Shown: one piece after another, positions 36,112-45,075 of the stretch
Numbering within the stretch: position 1 is the first letter of the stretch
Layout of the letters: every line of letters starts with the position of its first letter
DNA from: Brevibacillus sp.
Lineage (GTDB): Bacteria; Bacillota; Bacilli; Brevibacillales; Brevibacillaceae
Length of the DNA stretch: 64,000 nt
Assembly (NCBI GenBank): GCA_017656235.1
Contig: JACDOF010000014.1
Coordinates: 1-64,000 of the forward strand
Direction: 5' to 3'
Program-made: the position numbers and the translations under genes
Notes under the pieces: model-generated
The model's input: only the letters and a program-made list of their open reading frames with translations
Told to the model about the DNA's origin: nothing
The model's database searches: none

Positions 36112-37611
36112 ATGAAGTATGTCATGGGGGTTGACCTGGGAACCAGTGCGGTCAAAGTCCTGCTCGTCAATCAACAAGGAGACGTTGTAGATGAAGCATC
36201 GAAATCTTACCCATTAATTCAGGAAAAAGCGGGATATAGTGAGCAGGACCCGGAAGTGTGGGTGACACAAACGGAAGCGGCGATACGTGAACTGGTAGAT
36301 AACTTTTCCGGAGATCCAGCTGCGATTAAAGGGATGAGCTTTTCCGGCCAGATGCATGGGCTGGTACTCCTTGATGAACGAGGAGAGGTTTTGCGAAACG
36401 CGATTTTATGGAATGACACTCGCACTACCAAACAATGTCTGGACATATATGAAAAAGTAGGAAAAGAAAAATATATCGAGATTACGAAAAATTTGGCCCT
36501 GGAAGGATTTACACTCCCGAAAATTTTGTGGGTCAAAGAGGTTGAGCCGGAGATTTTTCAGCAAGCCAGCCTGTTTTTATTGCCCAAAGATTATGTAAGG
36601 TATCGGCTCACCAATCAGATTCATATGGACTACTCTGATGCAGCCGGGACAGGTCTTCTGCATATTACGAAAAAGCAATGGAACAGGGATATTTGCCGTC
36701 AATTAGGGATTGATCGAAACATTTGCCCCCCATTAATCGAATCCCATGATTACGTGGGAACGATTTCGGCTGATGTTGCGGAGCGAACAGGTTTGCATCC
36801 TGATACAAAAGTGTTTGCCGGAGGGGCCGATAATGCCTGCGGGGCAATTGGCTCTGGCATTTTACAGGAAGGGAAAACCTTATGCAGCATCGGTACATCG
36901 GGTGTGGTCCTGTCCTATGAAGGTGATGGAAGCAAGAATTATCACGGAAAGGTCCATTTCTTTAATCACGGGAAAGAAAATGCGTTTTATTCCATGGGGG
37001 TGACCCTCGCGGCCGGATACAGTTTAAGCTGGTTTAAAGATACGTTTGCCCGGGAGATGAGTTTTGAAGATCTGCTGGCTGACCTCGCCAGTGTGCCAAT
37101 TGGTGCAAATGGTCTGTTATTTACCCCTTATATAGTGGGGGAAAGAACTCCCCATGCAGATGCAATGATCCGGGGGAGTTTTGTCGGAATGGACAGTTCC
37201 CACAAGCGAAAAGATTTTGTCCGTGCCGTAGTAGAGGGCATTACCTTTTCTCTGAATGAATCGATTGAAATGTTTCGAGATAACGGAAAAACGATTGATA
37301 CCATTGTTTCCATCGGCGGCGGTGCAAAAAATAAAGATTGGCTGCAAATTCAAGCCGACATTTTCAATGCAGATATTGTGAAGCTGAAAAGTGAACAGGG
37401 TCCTGGAATGGGAGCAGCTATGCTGGCTGCCTACGGCTTAGAATGGTTTGATTCATTAGAAGAATGCGCCGAAAAATTTATACAAGTGGATGAAGTCATT
37501 CACCCGATCCCTGAAAATGTGGAAAAATACAAACAATTATTCGCAATCTATCAAAATGTATATTTCCATACCCGAGAATTAAGTGAACAATTAGCTTCAT
37601 TTAGGAAATAA
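36112..37611 (+). CDS. xylB: Xylulokinase
   Basis: XylB phosphorylates D-xylulose with ATP to D-xylulose 5-phosphate for the pentose phosphate pathway. The 499-residue FGGY kinase begins MKYVMGVDLGTSAVK (phosphate-1 loop), carries SFSGQMHGLV (substrate region), GAGTxADNA-type GGADNACGAIGSG (phosphate 2, catalytic Asp) and GGGAKN near residue 404. It follows xylA by 80 bases. Confidence 0.97.
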   Translation: MKYVMGVDLGTSAVKVLLVNQQGDVVDEASKSYPLIQEKAGYSEQDPEVWVTQTEAAIRELVDNFSGDPAAIKGMSFSGQMHGLVLLDERGEVLRNAILWNDTRTTKQCLDIYEKVGKEKYIEITKNLALEGFTLPKILWVKEVEPEIFQQASLFLLPKDYVRYRLTNQIHMDYSDAAGTGLLHITKKQWNRDICRQLGIDRNICPPLIESHDYVGTISADVAERTGLHPDTKVFAGGADNACGAIGSGILQEGKTLCSIGTSGVVLSYEGDGSKNYHGKVHFFNHGKENAFYSMGVTLAAGYSLSWFKDTFAREMSFEDLLADLASVPIGANGLLFTPYIVGERTPHADAMIRGSFVGMDSSHKRKDFVRAVVEGITFSLNESIEMFRDNGKTIDTIVSIGGGAKNKDWLQIQADIFNADIVKLKSEQGPGMGAAMLAAYGLEWFDSLEECAEKFIQVDEVIHPIPENVEKYKQLFAIYQNVYFHTRELSEQLASFRK

Positions 37612-37636
37612 TAGAAATAGCAGAAGGGTTGAATCT

Positions 37637-38698
37637 ATGAATATTGAAGTATCAACGATCCAGGTCACAGAAGATATATCCTGGAAATGTTATCAATTAA
37701 CCAATGATAATGGGATGGAAGTCCAGTTTCTGGATTATGGCGGAGTCATTACAAAAATTCGGACTCCTGACCGAAAAGGAAATGTCGAAAACATTGTTCT
37801 GGGTTATAAAAACTATCGCGATTATCTCGATAATCCCGCATTTCTTGGCGGGATTATCGGGCGAGTTGCCGGGAGGATCAAAGGAGCAGCCTTTACCGTA
37901 AAGAATCAGACATACAAGGTTAGCGCCAATGAAGGAAGTAATCATTTGCACGGAGGAAAAACGCATTTTCATAAAGTTTTGTGGAAGTCATCGCCTTTTG
38001 TAACGGCGAATACAGTTGGGGCTCAGCTTTCCTACTTCAGCTCGGACGGGGAAGATGGATACCCCGGAAACGTTCAGGTGGATGTTATTTATGAATTAAC
38101 CAATGACAACGAATTGGTGATCAAATACCAGGCAAAGTCTGATCAAGCAACACCTCTGGCTCTGACCAATCACACGTATTTTAATTTGAGCGGGAATTTA
38201 AAGGAAACGATTCACAATCATCAGGTAACGATCTCTAGTCATCAATTTTTGGAATTGGACTCCAATCTGCTGCCGACAGGAAATATATCAGACGTCGAAG
38301 GGACACCTTTTGACTTTCGGCATGGACGTCTATTGAAAGATGGAATTGGTTCCAATCATCATCAAAATACGCTGGTGGGGAATGGGTACGATCACTATTT
38401 TCTTTTTGATAGACAACTGAAATACGATGTGTTGGTTCAGGATTTGCAAAGTGGTCGGCAGCTGATGATCTGCACCGATGAACCCGGCATGGTGCTGTAT
38501 ACGGGAAATAATCTGGGGACTGATCTGGAGCTTCTGGAACGGTCATCAAGAAAATATCTGGGACTATGTCTGGAAACGCAGGTTCATCCGGCATCACTGC
38601 ATTATCAGGGATTACCTTCGGTCATTCTGGAACCAGGGAAGGAGTATTCGAAGAAAACCGTTTTCCGGTTTAGTGTATCGTTCGTCTTTCACGGATGA
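37637..38698 (+). CDS. galM: Aldose 1-epimerase
   Basis: GalM interconverts alpha and beta anomers of aldoses, here probably xylose released by the GH52 enzyme, matching the anomer XylA prefers. The 353-residue beta-sandwich protein has GRVAGRIKGA, the catalytic His in NHTYFNLSG (near residue 178) and a Glu in LCLETQVHPASLH. It is the last gene of the xylose island. The last residues (FRFSVSFVFHG) are atypical, hinting at a slightly altered C-terminus. Confidence 0.95.
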   Translation: MNIEVSTIQVTEDISWKCYQLTNDNGMEVQFLDYGGVITKIRTPDRKGNVENIVLGYKNYRDYLDNPAFLGGIIGRVAGRIKGAAFTVKNQTYKVSANEGSNHLHGGKTHFHKVLWKSSPFVTANTVGAQLSYFSSDGEDGYPGNVQVDVIYELTNDNELVIKYQAKSDQATPLALTNHTYFNLSGNLKETIHNHQVTISSHQFLELDSNLLPTGNISDVEGTPFDFRHGRLLKDGIGSNHHQNTLVGNGYDHYFLFDRQLKYDVLVQDLQSGRQLMICTDEPGMVLYTGNNLGTDLELLERSSRKYLGLCLETQVHPASLHYQGLPSVILEPGKEYSKKTVFRFSVSFVFHG

Positions 38699-38763
38699 TT
38701 TTTGCTAGAGGACTCGGTTCATTAGCCCTTATTTCCTGCATCATTCGGTCACCCCCTCCAATC

Positions 38764-38808
38764 GATAATGAATATCATTATTACGAGAAAATGATAATCG
38801 ATATCATT
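38764..38808. promoter_or_regulatory. Two Fur boxes (upstream pair)
   Basis: GATAATGAATATCATTATT (38764-38782) and AATGATAATCGATATCATT (38790-38808) each resemble the 19-base Fur box. They lie about 170 bases upstream of the promoter used by the FecCD genes and may belong to a lost neighbouring gene. Confidence 0.75.
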
Positions 38809-38880
38809 TAAAAAAACAAGAACAACTTATTCAAGGTTGCAACATCAAATACAAGACGAAAGACGATTAACGACGGGAGG

Positions 38881-38925
38881 GTGCCGTGGGCTCTCGCCAA
38901 CGTCGTGCTGGACGAACTGGACTAC
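38881..38925 (+). pseudogene. Tiny relic of a group II intron reverse transcriptase
   Basis: The frame reads VPWALANVVLDELDY; LANVVLDELD is the hallmark of group II intron maturase/reverse transcriptases (the segment after the YADD-containing domain's upstream QG region). Nothing else of the enzyme remains nearby. It sits between two pairs of Fur boxes and suggests that an intron once inserted here and was lost. A chance match over ten residues is possible but unlikely. Confidence 0.5.
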
Positions 38926-38962
38926 GGCCCAATCGATTCGATATGTTCCGATGGTTTGATTA

Positions 38963-39026
38963 TTGACATTCGCGAATGAAAACCATTATCATTATGCTTG
39001 TCGTATTAATAATGAATATCATTATT
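38963..39026 (+). promoter_or_regulatory. Promoter of the FecCD operon with two Fur boxes
   Basis: TTGACA (38963-38968), 18-base spacer, TATCAT (38987-38992). A Fur box of lower match (38975-38993) covers the -10 and a strong palindrome, AATAATGA-ATA-TCATTATT (39008-39026), covers the start site. Iron-bound Fur would repress. Confidence 0.8.
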
Positions 39027-39051
39027 GCTAAATAAACGGGAGGGTTGCATC

Positions 39052-40083
39052 ATGTCATTAGAGCACAAACCAAACCCTCAAACGCAATCCCGTCCTCTCA
39101 TTGGTTCGTTCATTCTCCTTGGTGGCTTGGCGCTTCTTGCTCTTGGTTTGGCCATTTCGATTTCTGTCGGTGCAGCGGACATTCAACTGCTGACGGTATG
39201 GGAGGCGGTCTTTCATTTTAATCCTGATTTGACACAGCACCAGATCATACAAGAGCTGCGACTGCCCCGGGCGCTATGTGGAGCGATGGTTGGAGCCGGT
39301 TTTGCTGTGGCGGGATCGATTATGCAGGGGATGACCCGGAACCCCTTGGCAGACCCCAGCCTTCTCGGTGTAAATGCCGGTGCGGGCTTTGTATTGGCGC
39401 TTTGTTTTGCTTTTTGGCCTGGTCTGCCTTTTCATTACGTCATCCTGTTTTCATTTCTCGGCGCCGGGCTGGGTTCAGGACTCGTATACGGTATCGGTTC
39501 ATTGGCCAGAGGAGGATTAACCCCGGTCAGGCTGGTATTGGCTGGTGCAGCTGTTAGTGCCTTGCTCGTGGCACTCAGCGAGGGAGTAGCGATCTACTAC
39601 CAGGTTGGTCAGGAGTTAGCCTTTTGGTACGCTGGCGGTGTTGCGGGAACCACATGGCTTCACATTACGATCATGCTCCCATGGATGGCGGCTGGGTTGA
39701 TCGGGGCGCTGATGCTTTCCCGTTCCATCACGGTACTTAGTTTTGGGGAAGAGGTGGCTGCCGGTCTGGGACAGCGAACAGGTCTTGTCAAGCTGGCAGG
39801 TTCCTTGATCGTTCTGATCCTGGCGGGTTCGGCGGTGTCATCCGTTGGCATGATTGGCTTTATTGGTTTGGTGATCCCTCATGTGGCACGCTATTTGGTG
39901 GGAGTCGACTATCGTTGGATTATTCCTTGCTCGGCTGTTCTTGGCAGTTTGCTCATGGTTCTTGCCGACATTGGAGCAAGAATGGTCAATCCCCCTTTCG
40001 AAACGCCGGTTGGTGCCCTTATTTCCCTGCTCGGAGTGCCATTTTTTCTATACCTGGCCCGTAAGGAAAGGAGGGAATTGTGA
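39052..40083 (+). CDS. Iron-siderophore ABC transporter permease (FecCD family)
   Basis: ATG 39052 (MSLEHKPNPQTQSRP) follows GGGAGGG; 343 residues with nine to ten membrane helices. Family signatures are LRLPRALCGAMVGAGFAVAG, MQGMTRNPLADPSLLGVNAGA and GFIGLVIPHVAR. It would form a heterodimeric channel with the next gene product for a ferric siderophore. The stop overlaps the next ATG. Confidence 0.95.
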   Translation: MSLEHKPNPQTQSRPLIGSFILLGGLALLALGLAISISVGAADIQLLTVWEAVFHFNPDLTQHQIIQELRLPRALCGAMVGAGFAVAGSIMQGMTRNPLADPSLLGVNAGAGFVLALCFAFWPGLPFHYVILFSFLGAGLGSGLVYGIGSLARGGLTPVRLVLAGAAVSALLVALSEGVAIYYQVGQELAFWYAGGVAGTTWLHITIMLPWMAAGLIGALMLSRSITVLSFGEEVAAGLGQRTGLVKLAGSLIVLILAGSAVSSVGMIGFIGLVIPHVARYLVGVDYRWIIPCSAVLGSLLMVLADIGARMVNPPFETPVGALISLLGVPFFLYLARKERREL

Positions 40084-41111
40084 TGAGCCCTATACAGTCA
40101 GGAGCAGTGGAGCACAGAAGAAAAATTCGTGCAGTCAAGGTCATGGCTGTATTGGGAGCATGTATTGTCACCTCCTTCATCATTAGCATGAATACAGGTT
40201 TCATCAAGCTCTCGCCCTGGGAAGTAGTAAAGACGCTGTTTGGAGGAGGAACAGAAAAACAGGCGCTTGTCTTGTTTGACTTCCGGCTTCCTCGTATTGT
40301 TCTTTCTGTTTTGGTTGGAGCAGGGCTGGCTGTATCCGGGGCCATTTTGCAGGGAGTTTCCCGGAATGCATTGGCCGATCCGGGTTTGTTGGGAATCAAT
40401 GCTGGGGCAGGTCTTGCGGTGGTATTGTATGTTTCATTTTATCGGATAAGCGAAGGGGCTCCAGTTTTTTTATTGCCGTTAGTAGCGTTTGCAGGCGCTT
40501 CCTTAACCGCTGCCGCAATTTACTCCCTGGCCTTCAGAAGAGGACAAGGCATTACACCGACGCGGCTAATTCTTGTAGGGATTGCCATTTCCGCAGGGAT
40601 TAGCGCCGCAATGATCGTCCTTACGATTAAACTAAACCCCCAAAACTTCCAGTTTGTTTCCATATGGCTGGCTGGAACGATATGGGGGGCAGACTGGAAC
40701 TTTGTAACGGCTTTGCTGCCTTGGATCATGCTGCTGCTGCCATATGTCATGTATAAAGCTCGGGTATTGGATATTCTTCATCTGGGAGAGCAGCTTGCAA
40801 TTAGCCTGGGAACATCCACTGAACGTGAACGAATCAGACTGCTTGCTGCTGCTGTTGGGTTGGCCGGCTCATGTGTGGCAGTCGGAGGCGGGATCGGCTT
40901 TGTTGGCCTCATCGGTCCCCATCTGGCCAGGCGATTGGTTGGTCCCAAACATCAATATTTGATCCCCGCTTCCGCACTCACGGGAGGGCTGCTGCTTATT
41001 GTCGCGGACACATTGGCACGCTGGATTTTGCAGCCGTCGGAGATTCCCGTCGGCATTGTCGTAGCCGTTATTGGCGCTCCTTACTTTATCTATTTGCTGG
41101 TGAAGACCTGA
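40083..41111 (+). CDS. Iron-siderophore ABC transporter permease (FecCD family), second subunit
   Basis: ATG 40083 overlaps the previous TGA (TGATG) and follows AAGGAGGG; 342 residues. It shows the same FecCD signatures (FRLPRIVLSVLVGAGLAVSG, LQGVSRNALADPGLLGINAGA, GFVGLIGPHLAR). It pairs with the upstream permease. No FecE-type ATPase is found in the cluster, so it must borrow one. Confidence 0.95.
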   Translation: MSPIQSGAVEHRRKIRAVKVMAVLGACIVTSFIISMNTGFIKLSPWEVVKTLFGGGTEKQALVLFDFRLPRIVLSVLVGAGLAVSGAILQGVSRNALADPGLLGINAGAGLAVVLYVSFYRISEGAPVFLLPLVAFAGASLTAAAIYSLAFRRGQGITPTRLILVGIAISAGISAAMIVLTIKLNPQNFQFVSIWLAGTIWGADWNFVTALLPWIMLLLPYVMYKARVLDILHLGEQLAISLGTSTERERIRLLAAAVGLAGSCVAVGGGIGFVGLIGPHLARRLVGPKHQYLIPASALTGGLLLIVADTLARWILQPSEIPVGIVVAVIGAPYFIYLLVKT

Positions 41112-41199
41112 CAAAATGGAAGTAAATATTTAGGGCAGCTGTACACGAAGCGTGTAGATATCATTCATCACCATGATCACGTTCTCATGAGAAGGGGGC

Positions 41200-42165
41200 A
41201 TGAATATGTACAGGAAAAACTTGTTTCTATTGCTGACAGTCCTTTTCTGATACTGGCGGGATGCGGCAACCAGGAAAATAGCAGTCCCTCCCATACACCA
41301 GCAGCAGAAGAGAACAAACGTATTGTCAAACATCTAATGGGTGAGACCGTGATTCCTGATAAATTAGAAAAAGTTGTAGCGCTGCTGCCGGCCTATCAGG
41401 ATCACATTCTTGCTCTTGGTGAAAAACCATACGGTGTAACCGTAGAACCGCAGTTTGGAGGAAGTTATATCCCTTACCTGGCGGATAAGCTTCAGGACGT
41501 TGAGATTGTAGGAGAATCGACAAACGTGAATTTGGAGAAGATCCTTTCATTGGATCCCGATCTCATCTTCGTTGACAAATTTACGGCAGAAGAGATTTAT
41601 TCACAGCTGGAAAAAATCGCTCCAACCATTGTGTTGGGAACTGAAAATGACGAAGACTACTACAATCCGGACTTTTGGCAGCAAGACCTGTTAAAAATTG
41701 CAGAGGTATATGGCAAGGTAGAGCTTGCGAAAGAAAAAATAGCCGCCTTGGAACAGAAAGTTGCAGAAGTAAAGGAAAAAATAGACAAATTGGAACGTAA
41801 AAAATTGGCATTTTTGCGTATTCGTCAGAAAGCCGTACAAATATATCCACAAACAGGACATCCAATGGACTCTCTATTATATGAAAAACTGGGATTCGCT
41901 CCATCCGCCCTGACCGATAAAACAGAGCACGGCGAATTGTCATTGGAAGTCATCCCTCAACTCGACGCAGATTACATTTTCCTGCAAGTGGACTCCTCCG
42001 GAGGCCCGGATAACTTGAAGAAGATTACGGAAAGTCCTCTGTGGAAGGAACTGAATGCCGTTAAAAACAATCGCGTCTTTGAAACGGATTTCTGGATTTA
42101 CAAAAGCTGGGGACTGATTGGCCGTGATGAAATTCTACAATGAAGTCCTTACCTATTTGAAATAA
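41200..42165 (+). pseudogene. Siderophore-binding lipoprotein, frameshifted in signal peptide and C-terminus
   Basis: From ATG 41200 behind AAGGGGG the frame reads MNMYRKNLFLLLTVLF then hits a stop; the lipobox LILAGCGNQ follows in the next frame. One extra T in the T4 run at 41243-41246 would join them. The body (about 41250-42130) is a normal FecB/FhuD-type fold (VVALLPAYQDHILALGEKP, LDPDLIFVDKF, SWGLIGRDEI). Near the end, ILQ-stop is followed in another frame by NEVLTYLK-stop, so a second single-base loss is likely. As it stands, the protein could not be exported. It is either a decaying gene or a sequencing error. Confidence 0.75.
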
Positions 42166-42179
42166 TCGCGGCAGAAAGA

Positions 42180-42228
42180 GAACACGGTACATTCGACGGA
42201 GAGAGGTCGGATGTACCGTGTTCTTCAC
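42180..42228. terminator. Strong bidirectional hairpin
   Basis: An 18-bp stem with one G-U pair joins 42180-42197 to 42206-42223 across GGAGAGAG. It lies between the convergent binding-protein gene and the FhuF fragment. Confidence 0.75.
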
Positions 42229-42510
42229 TTATGAAACGCGTTCTTCGTCGGGAATAAGAGGACACGTAGCGCAGCAAAGGCTTTTGTCAGCCCCATGGAT
42301 CATATAGGCTAAACAGCAATGCTTACGGATATAGAAGGGACTGCTTCCATTTGGCGGCTGATACAAACGGAACTCCCCTTGTAAAGGATTTTGGCCGGTT
42401 TCACAAAATAATGGATCGGATACCAGCGCATTTAGATAAGCGTCGATCTTCTGTTCCTGATCGGGCAGCTCTGTGCGCAATTGTAAAGCAGTCTGATACA
42501 GGTTGTGTGA
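42229..42510 (-). pseudogene. C-terminal fragment of a FhuF-like ferric siderophore reductase
   Basis: About 90 residues remain, ending with FYIRKHCCLAYMIHG...SLCCATCPLIP, the CC...CxxC tail that binds the 2Fe-2S cluster in FhuF-type reductases, normally about 250 residues. Upstream the frame hits a TAG, and the sequence up to the Fur boxes at 42614 is not protein-like. The N-terminal two thirds are gone. It once would have released iron from the imported siderophore. Confidence 0.8.
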
Positions 42511-42613
42511 AACCTAGCTAACAATCAGGCTGCAGACAAACCTGCGTCCAGGGAAGGGTGCCAATTGTCCGTTACGAGCGCCTTTGCCTGGCCAACCGAG
42601 CGGAGAAACGACC

Positions 42614-42658
42614 GATAATGAAAATCATTATTACATATAAATGATAATTGTTATCATG
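42614..42658. promoter_or_regulatory. Two Fur boxes upstream of FhuF fragment
   Basis: GATAATGAAAATCATTATT (42614-42632) and AATGATAATTGTTATCATG (42640-42658) are near-consensus Fur boxes, spaced like the pair at 38764-38808. Confidence 0.8.
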
Positions 42659-42767
42659 AAAAGAAACAACGAAAAAATCATAACATGTTATGGATCAGGA
42701 AATATATGTAATCCCTCTCCCTTCTGTTTCCATCATGATGCCCCCTGCATTGACGCAGCATCTTATA

Positions 42768-42796
42768 TTGACAAACAATTGCTAAAATCATAAAAT
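42768..42796 (+). promoter_or_regulatory. SigA promoter of the dehydrogenase-aminotransferase-ABC operon
   Basis: TTGACA, 17-base spacer, TAAAAT. The palindrome CATAACATGTTATG lies 76 bases upstream of the -35 and may bind an activator. Confidence 0.75.
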
Positions 42797-42852
42797 AACA
42801 AAATGTAGTATTTTCATTCATATGATTGAATAAAGTTACGGGAGAGGTCATC

Positions 42853-43947
42853 ATGTTTACGAGTCCCGGTCCCGCTAAGTATGTGAGACAGGAAGGTTTG
42901 CTTAAGCAAATCGGTTCCTATATCAAAGCGTTTGGCGATCAGGCCCTGATCATAGGCGGCAAAACGGCCTTATCGGTCGTGGAACCCACCTTGATGGAGA
43001 GTTTGAAAAAGTACGGCATCGAAAGCAAAGGTACCGTTTGGTATGGCGGGGAGTGCTCATGGTCCAACATTGAACGAATGGCTGAAATCGTTCGTGAGCG
43101 CCAACCGCAGGTCCTTGTGGCAGTCGGGGGCGGCAAGGCCATCGATGCAATCAAATCCGCAGCCTTTGCCGTCAATCTTCCGCTCATTGCGGTTCCGACC
43201 ATTGCTGCCACCTGCGCGGCGGCCACTCCGATTGCCATCATTTACGACGACGAGGGGACATTCATCGAAATCAGTCATCGCTCCAAAACGCCTGATGTCG
43301 TCCTGGTCGATACTGGCGTGATCAGCAAAGCGCCGTATCGTTTTCTCGCTGCCGGGATAGGAGACACGCTGGCCAAGTGGTTTGAATCCTCCGCTTCCGT
43401 GAAAAAATGCGAGCCGACCGCCTTAAACAGAAGCGCGGTGAAACTGGCCGAGGAAGTCTACCAGATCCTTCTGGAAAAAGGCCCTTCCGCGTTGGAAGCA
43501 GTCAAACAGGGAAAAGTGGACCAGTCCGTTCACGATGTGGTCGACTGCATCATCCTGATCAGTGGAAGCGTTAGTGGGTATGGCGGGGATGATTGCCGTA
43601 CGGCAGGAGCCCATGCCATTTATTCCGGGTTGACGATCTTTCCCGAGGTGCATCAAACCTACCACGGGGAGATTGTTGCCTTTGGCATCCTCGCCCAACT
43701 GGTCATGGAAGGCAAAAGTGAGGAGACCATTCAGCAGCTGATCTCCTATTATCAGAAGGTGGGACTGCCATACACGTTGGAGGACATGGGGATAACCTCC
43801 TTGTCGCCGGATGACTGGAATCGCCTGGGGCAGGTCACGGTGGAGATCGAAGATATGGCAAACATGCCCTTTGAGGTGACTCCTGACATGGTGGTGCGCG
43901 CAATCCAGGGCGCAGATCAGATTGGAAGGATGGTCAAACGACAGTGA
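42853..43947 (+). CDS. Iron-containing alcohol dehydrogenase, GldA-like
   Basis: ATG 42853 (MFTSPGPAKYVRQEGLLKQ) follows GGGAGAGGT; 364 residues as in glycerol dehydrogenases. The N-terminal NAD fold has AVGGGKAIDAIK (about 90-101) and VPTIAATCAAATP; metal ligands are Asp in GIGD, His in AGAHAIYSG and His in HQTYHGE. It would reduce or oxidise a small carbonyl or alcohol. It overlaps the aminotransferase gene by four bases and shares an operon with an ABC importer. The substrate is not known; glycerol is only one option. Confidence 0.9.
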   Translation: MFTSPGPAKYVRQEGLLKQIGSYIKAFGDQALIIGGKTALSVVEPTLMESLKKYGIESKGTVWYGGECSWSNIERMAEIVRERQPQVLVAVGGGKAIDAIKSAAFAVNLPLIAVPTIAATCAAATPIAIIYDDEGTFIEISHRSKTPDVVLVDTGVISKAPYRFLAAGIGDTLAKWFESSASVKKCEPTALNRSAVKLAEEVYQILLEKGPSALEAVKQGKVDQSVHDVVDCIILISGSVSGYGGDDCRTAGAHAIYSGLTIFPEVHQTYHGEIVAFGILAQLVMEGKSEETIQQLISYYQKVGLPYTLEDMGITSLSPDDWNRLGQVTVEIEDMANMPFEVTPDMVVRAIQGADQIGRMVKRQ

Positions 43948-45053
43948 AGGTAGAGAATCTTGTCAGAAAGGTCTACCCCAACCTGACGCCATATATCAGC
44001 CAACTGCCGGATTTGCCGGTGGACGAACTGAAACAGGTGCTGGGAACAGACAAAGTATACAAGCTGTCCTTTAATGAGAACCCGTTGGGCCCATCCCGCA
44101 GAGCCATCGAAGCGATGCAGAAGTCCCTGTCCCAGTTGAATCTCTATCCCTGTTCATCGGGAAAAGCTGTCATCCAGAGGATAGCGGAAAAGGAAGGGGT
44201 TCATCCCCGCAGCATCATCCTGTCGAACGGTGCGGATGACATGATCCTCCTGACCGCTCAAACGTTTCTGGAGCCGGACGATGAGGTGATCATCCCCAAG
44301 GTGACGTTTGTCCAGTATTTGGCTGCGGCGCACTTAATGGGGGCCCGTCCGGTGATCTCTCCGATGAAGGAAGATCTCGGCATTGATTTGGCGGGGATTT
44401 TGGAGCGCATTACGCCCAAGACGAAGCTCATCTTCTTGTGCAATCCCAACAATCCCACCGGAACGGTGATTCCATCCGGCGAGCTGGAAGCGTTCCTGAA
44501 TGCGATTCCGGGGCACGTGCTGGTCGTGATTGACGAAGCTTATCATGAGTATGCGGATGGAGAAGAATACGTCTCTTCCGTGGAGTTTGTGAAGCAGAAA
44601 AAGAACGTGTTCGTCATCCGCACGTTTTCCAAGGTGTATTCGTTGGCGGCCGCCCGCATAGGGTACGGGATCGGACAAACAGAGGTTGTCGATGCGATTT
44701 CCCGCGTCAGACCGCCCTTTAACGTCAACGGTGTGGCCCAGGCGGGGGCCTTGGCCAGCCTGGATGATTCGGAACACGTAGCCGAATCCAAAAGAGTCAA
44801 CAACGTCGGAAAACAGCTGTTGTACGACTTGTTTGAAGAACTGGGCATGCCCTATTTGCGAAGCTTTACCAACTTTGTCTATGTGGATACGGGAAAAGAC
44901 AGCCAGGTGTTGTTTGAACGGTTGGCGAAACAGGGGATCATTGTTCGCACGCTCACCGGATACGGCCTCCCGACTTCTCTTCGCGTGTCGATTGGTCACC
45001 AAGAGGAGATGGAAGCATTTCGGCTGGCTTTTCAGCAAGTTCTTCGAGCATGA
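43944..45053 (+). CDS. HisC-like PLP-dependent aminotransferase
   Basis: The start is GTG 43944, overlapping the preceding stop (GTGA). The 369-residue class I/II aminotransferase shows LSFNENPLGPSRRA, LSNGADDMILLTAQTF, FLCNPNNPTGT, VIDEAYHEYA and the PLP lysine in TFSKVYSLAAARIGYG. It resembles histidinol-phosphate aminotransferase, but no his genes are near. Coupling to a dehydrogenase and an importer suggests amino-group transfer on an imported compound or its product. Confidence 0.9.
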   Translation: MKVENLVRKVYPNLTPYISQLPDLPVDELKQVLGTDKVYKLSFNENPLGPSRRAIEAMQKSLSQLNLYPCSSGKAVIQRIAEKEGVHPRSIILSNGADDMILLTAQTFLEPDDEVIIPKVTFVQYLAAAHLMGARPVISPMKEDLGIDLAGILERITPKTKLIFLCNPNNPTGTVIPSGELEAFLNAIPGHVLVVIDEAYHEYADGEEYVSSVEFVKQKKNVFVIRTFSKVYSLAAARIGYGIGQTEVVDAISRVRPPFNVNGVAQAGALASLDDSEHVAESKRVNNVGKQLLYDLFEELGMPYLRSFTNFVYVDTGKDSQVLFERLAKQGIIVRTLTGYGLPTSLRVSIGHQEEMEAFRLAFQQVLRA

Positions 45054-45075
45054 TGGGTAAAAGGAGGATGTTACG

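Larger units (their letters stand above)
42511..42852. other. Intergenic region with Fur boxes, palindrome and promoter
   Basis: Two Fur boxes lie at 42614-42632 and 42640-42658, facing the remains of the FhuF gene. A perfect 14-base palindrome, CATAACATGTTATG (42679-42692), follows. A promoter for the next operon is TTGACA (42768-42773), 17 bases, TAAAAT (42791-42796). No open frame is supported in this stretch. Confidence 0.7.
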
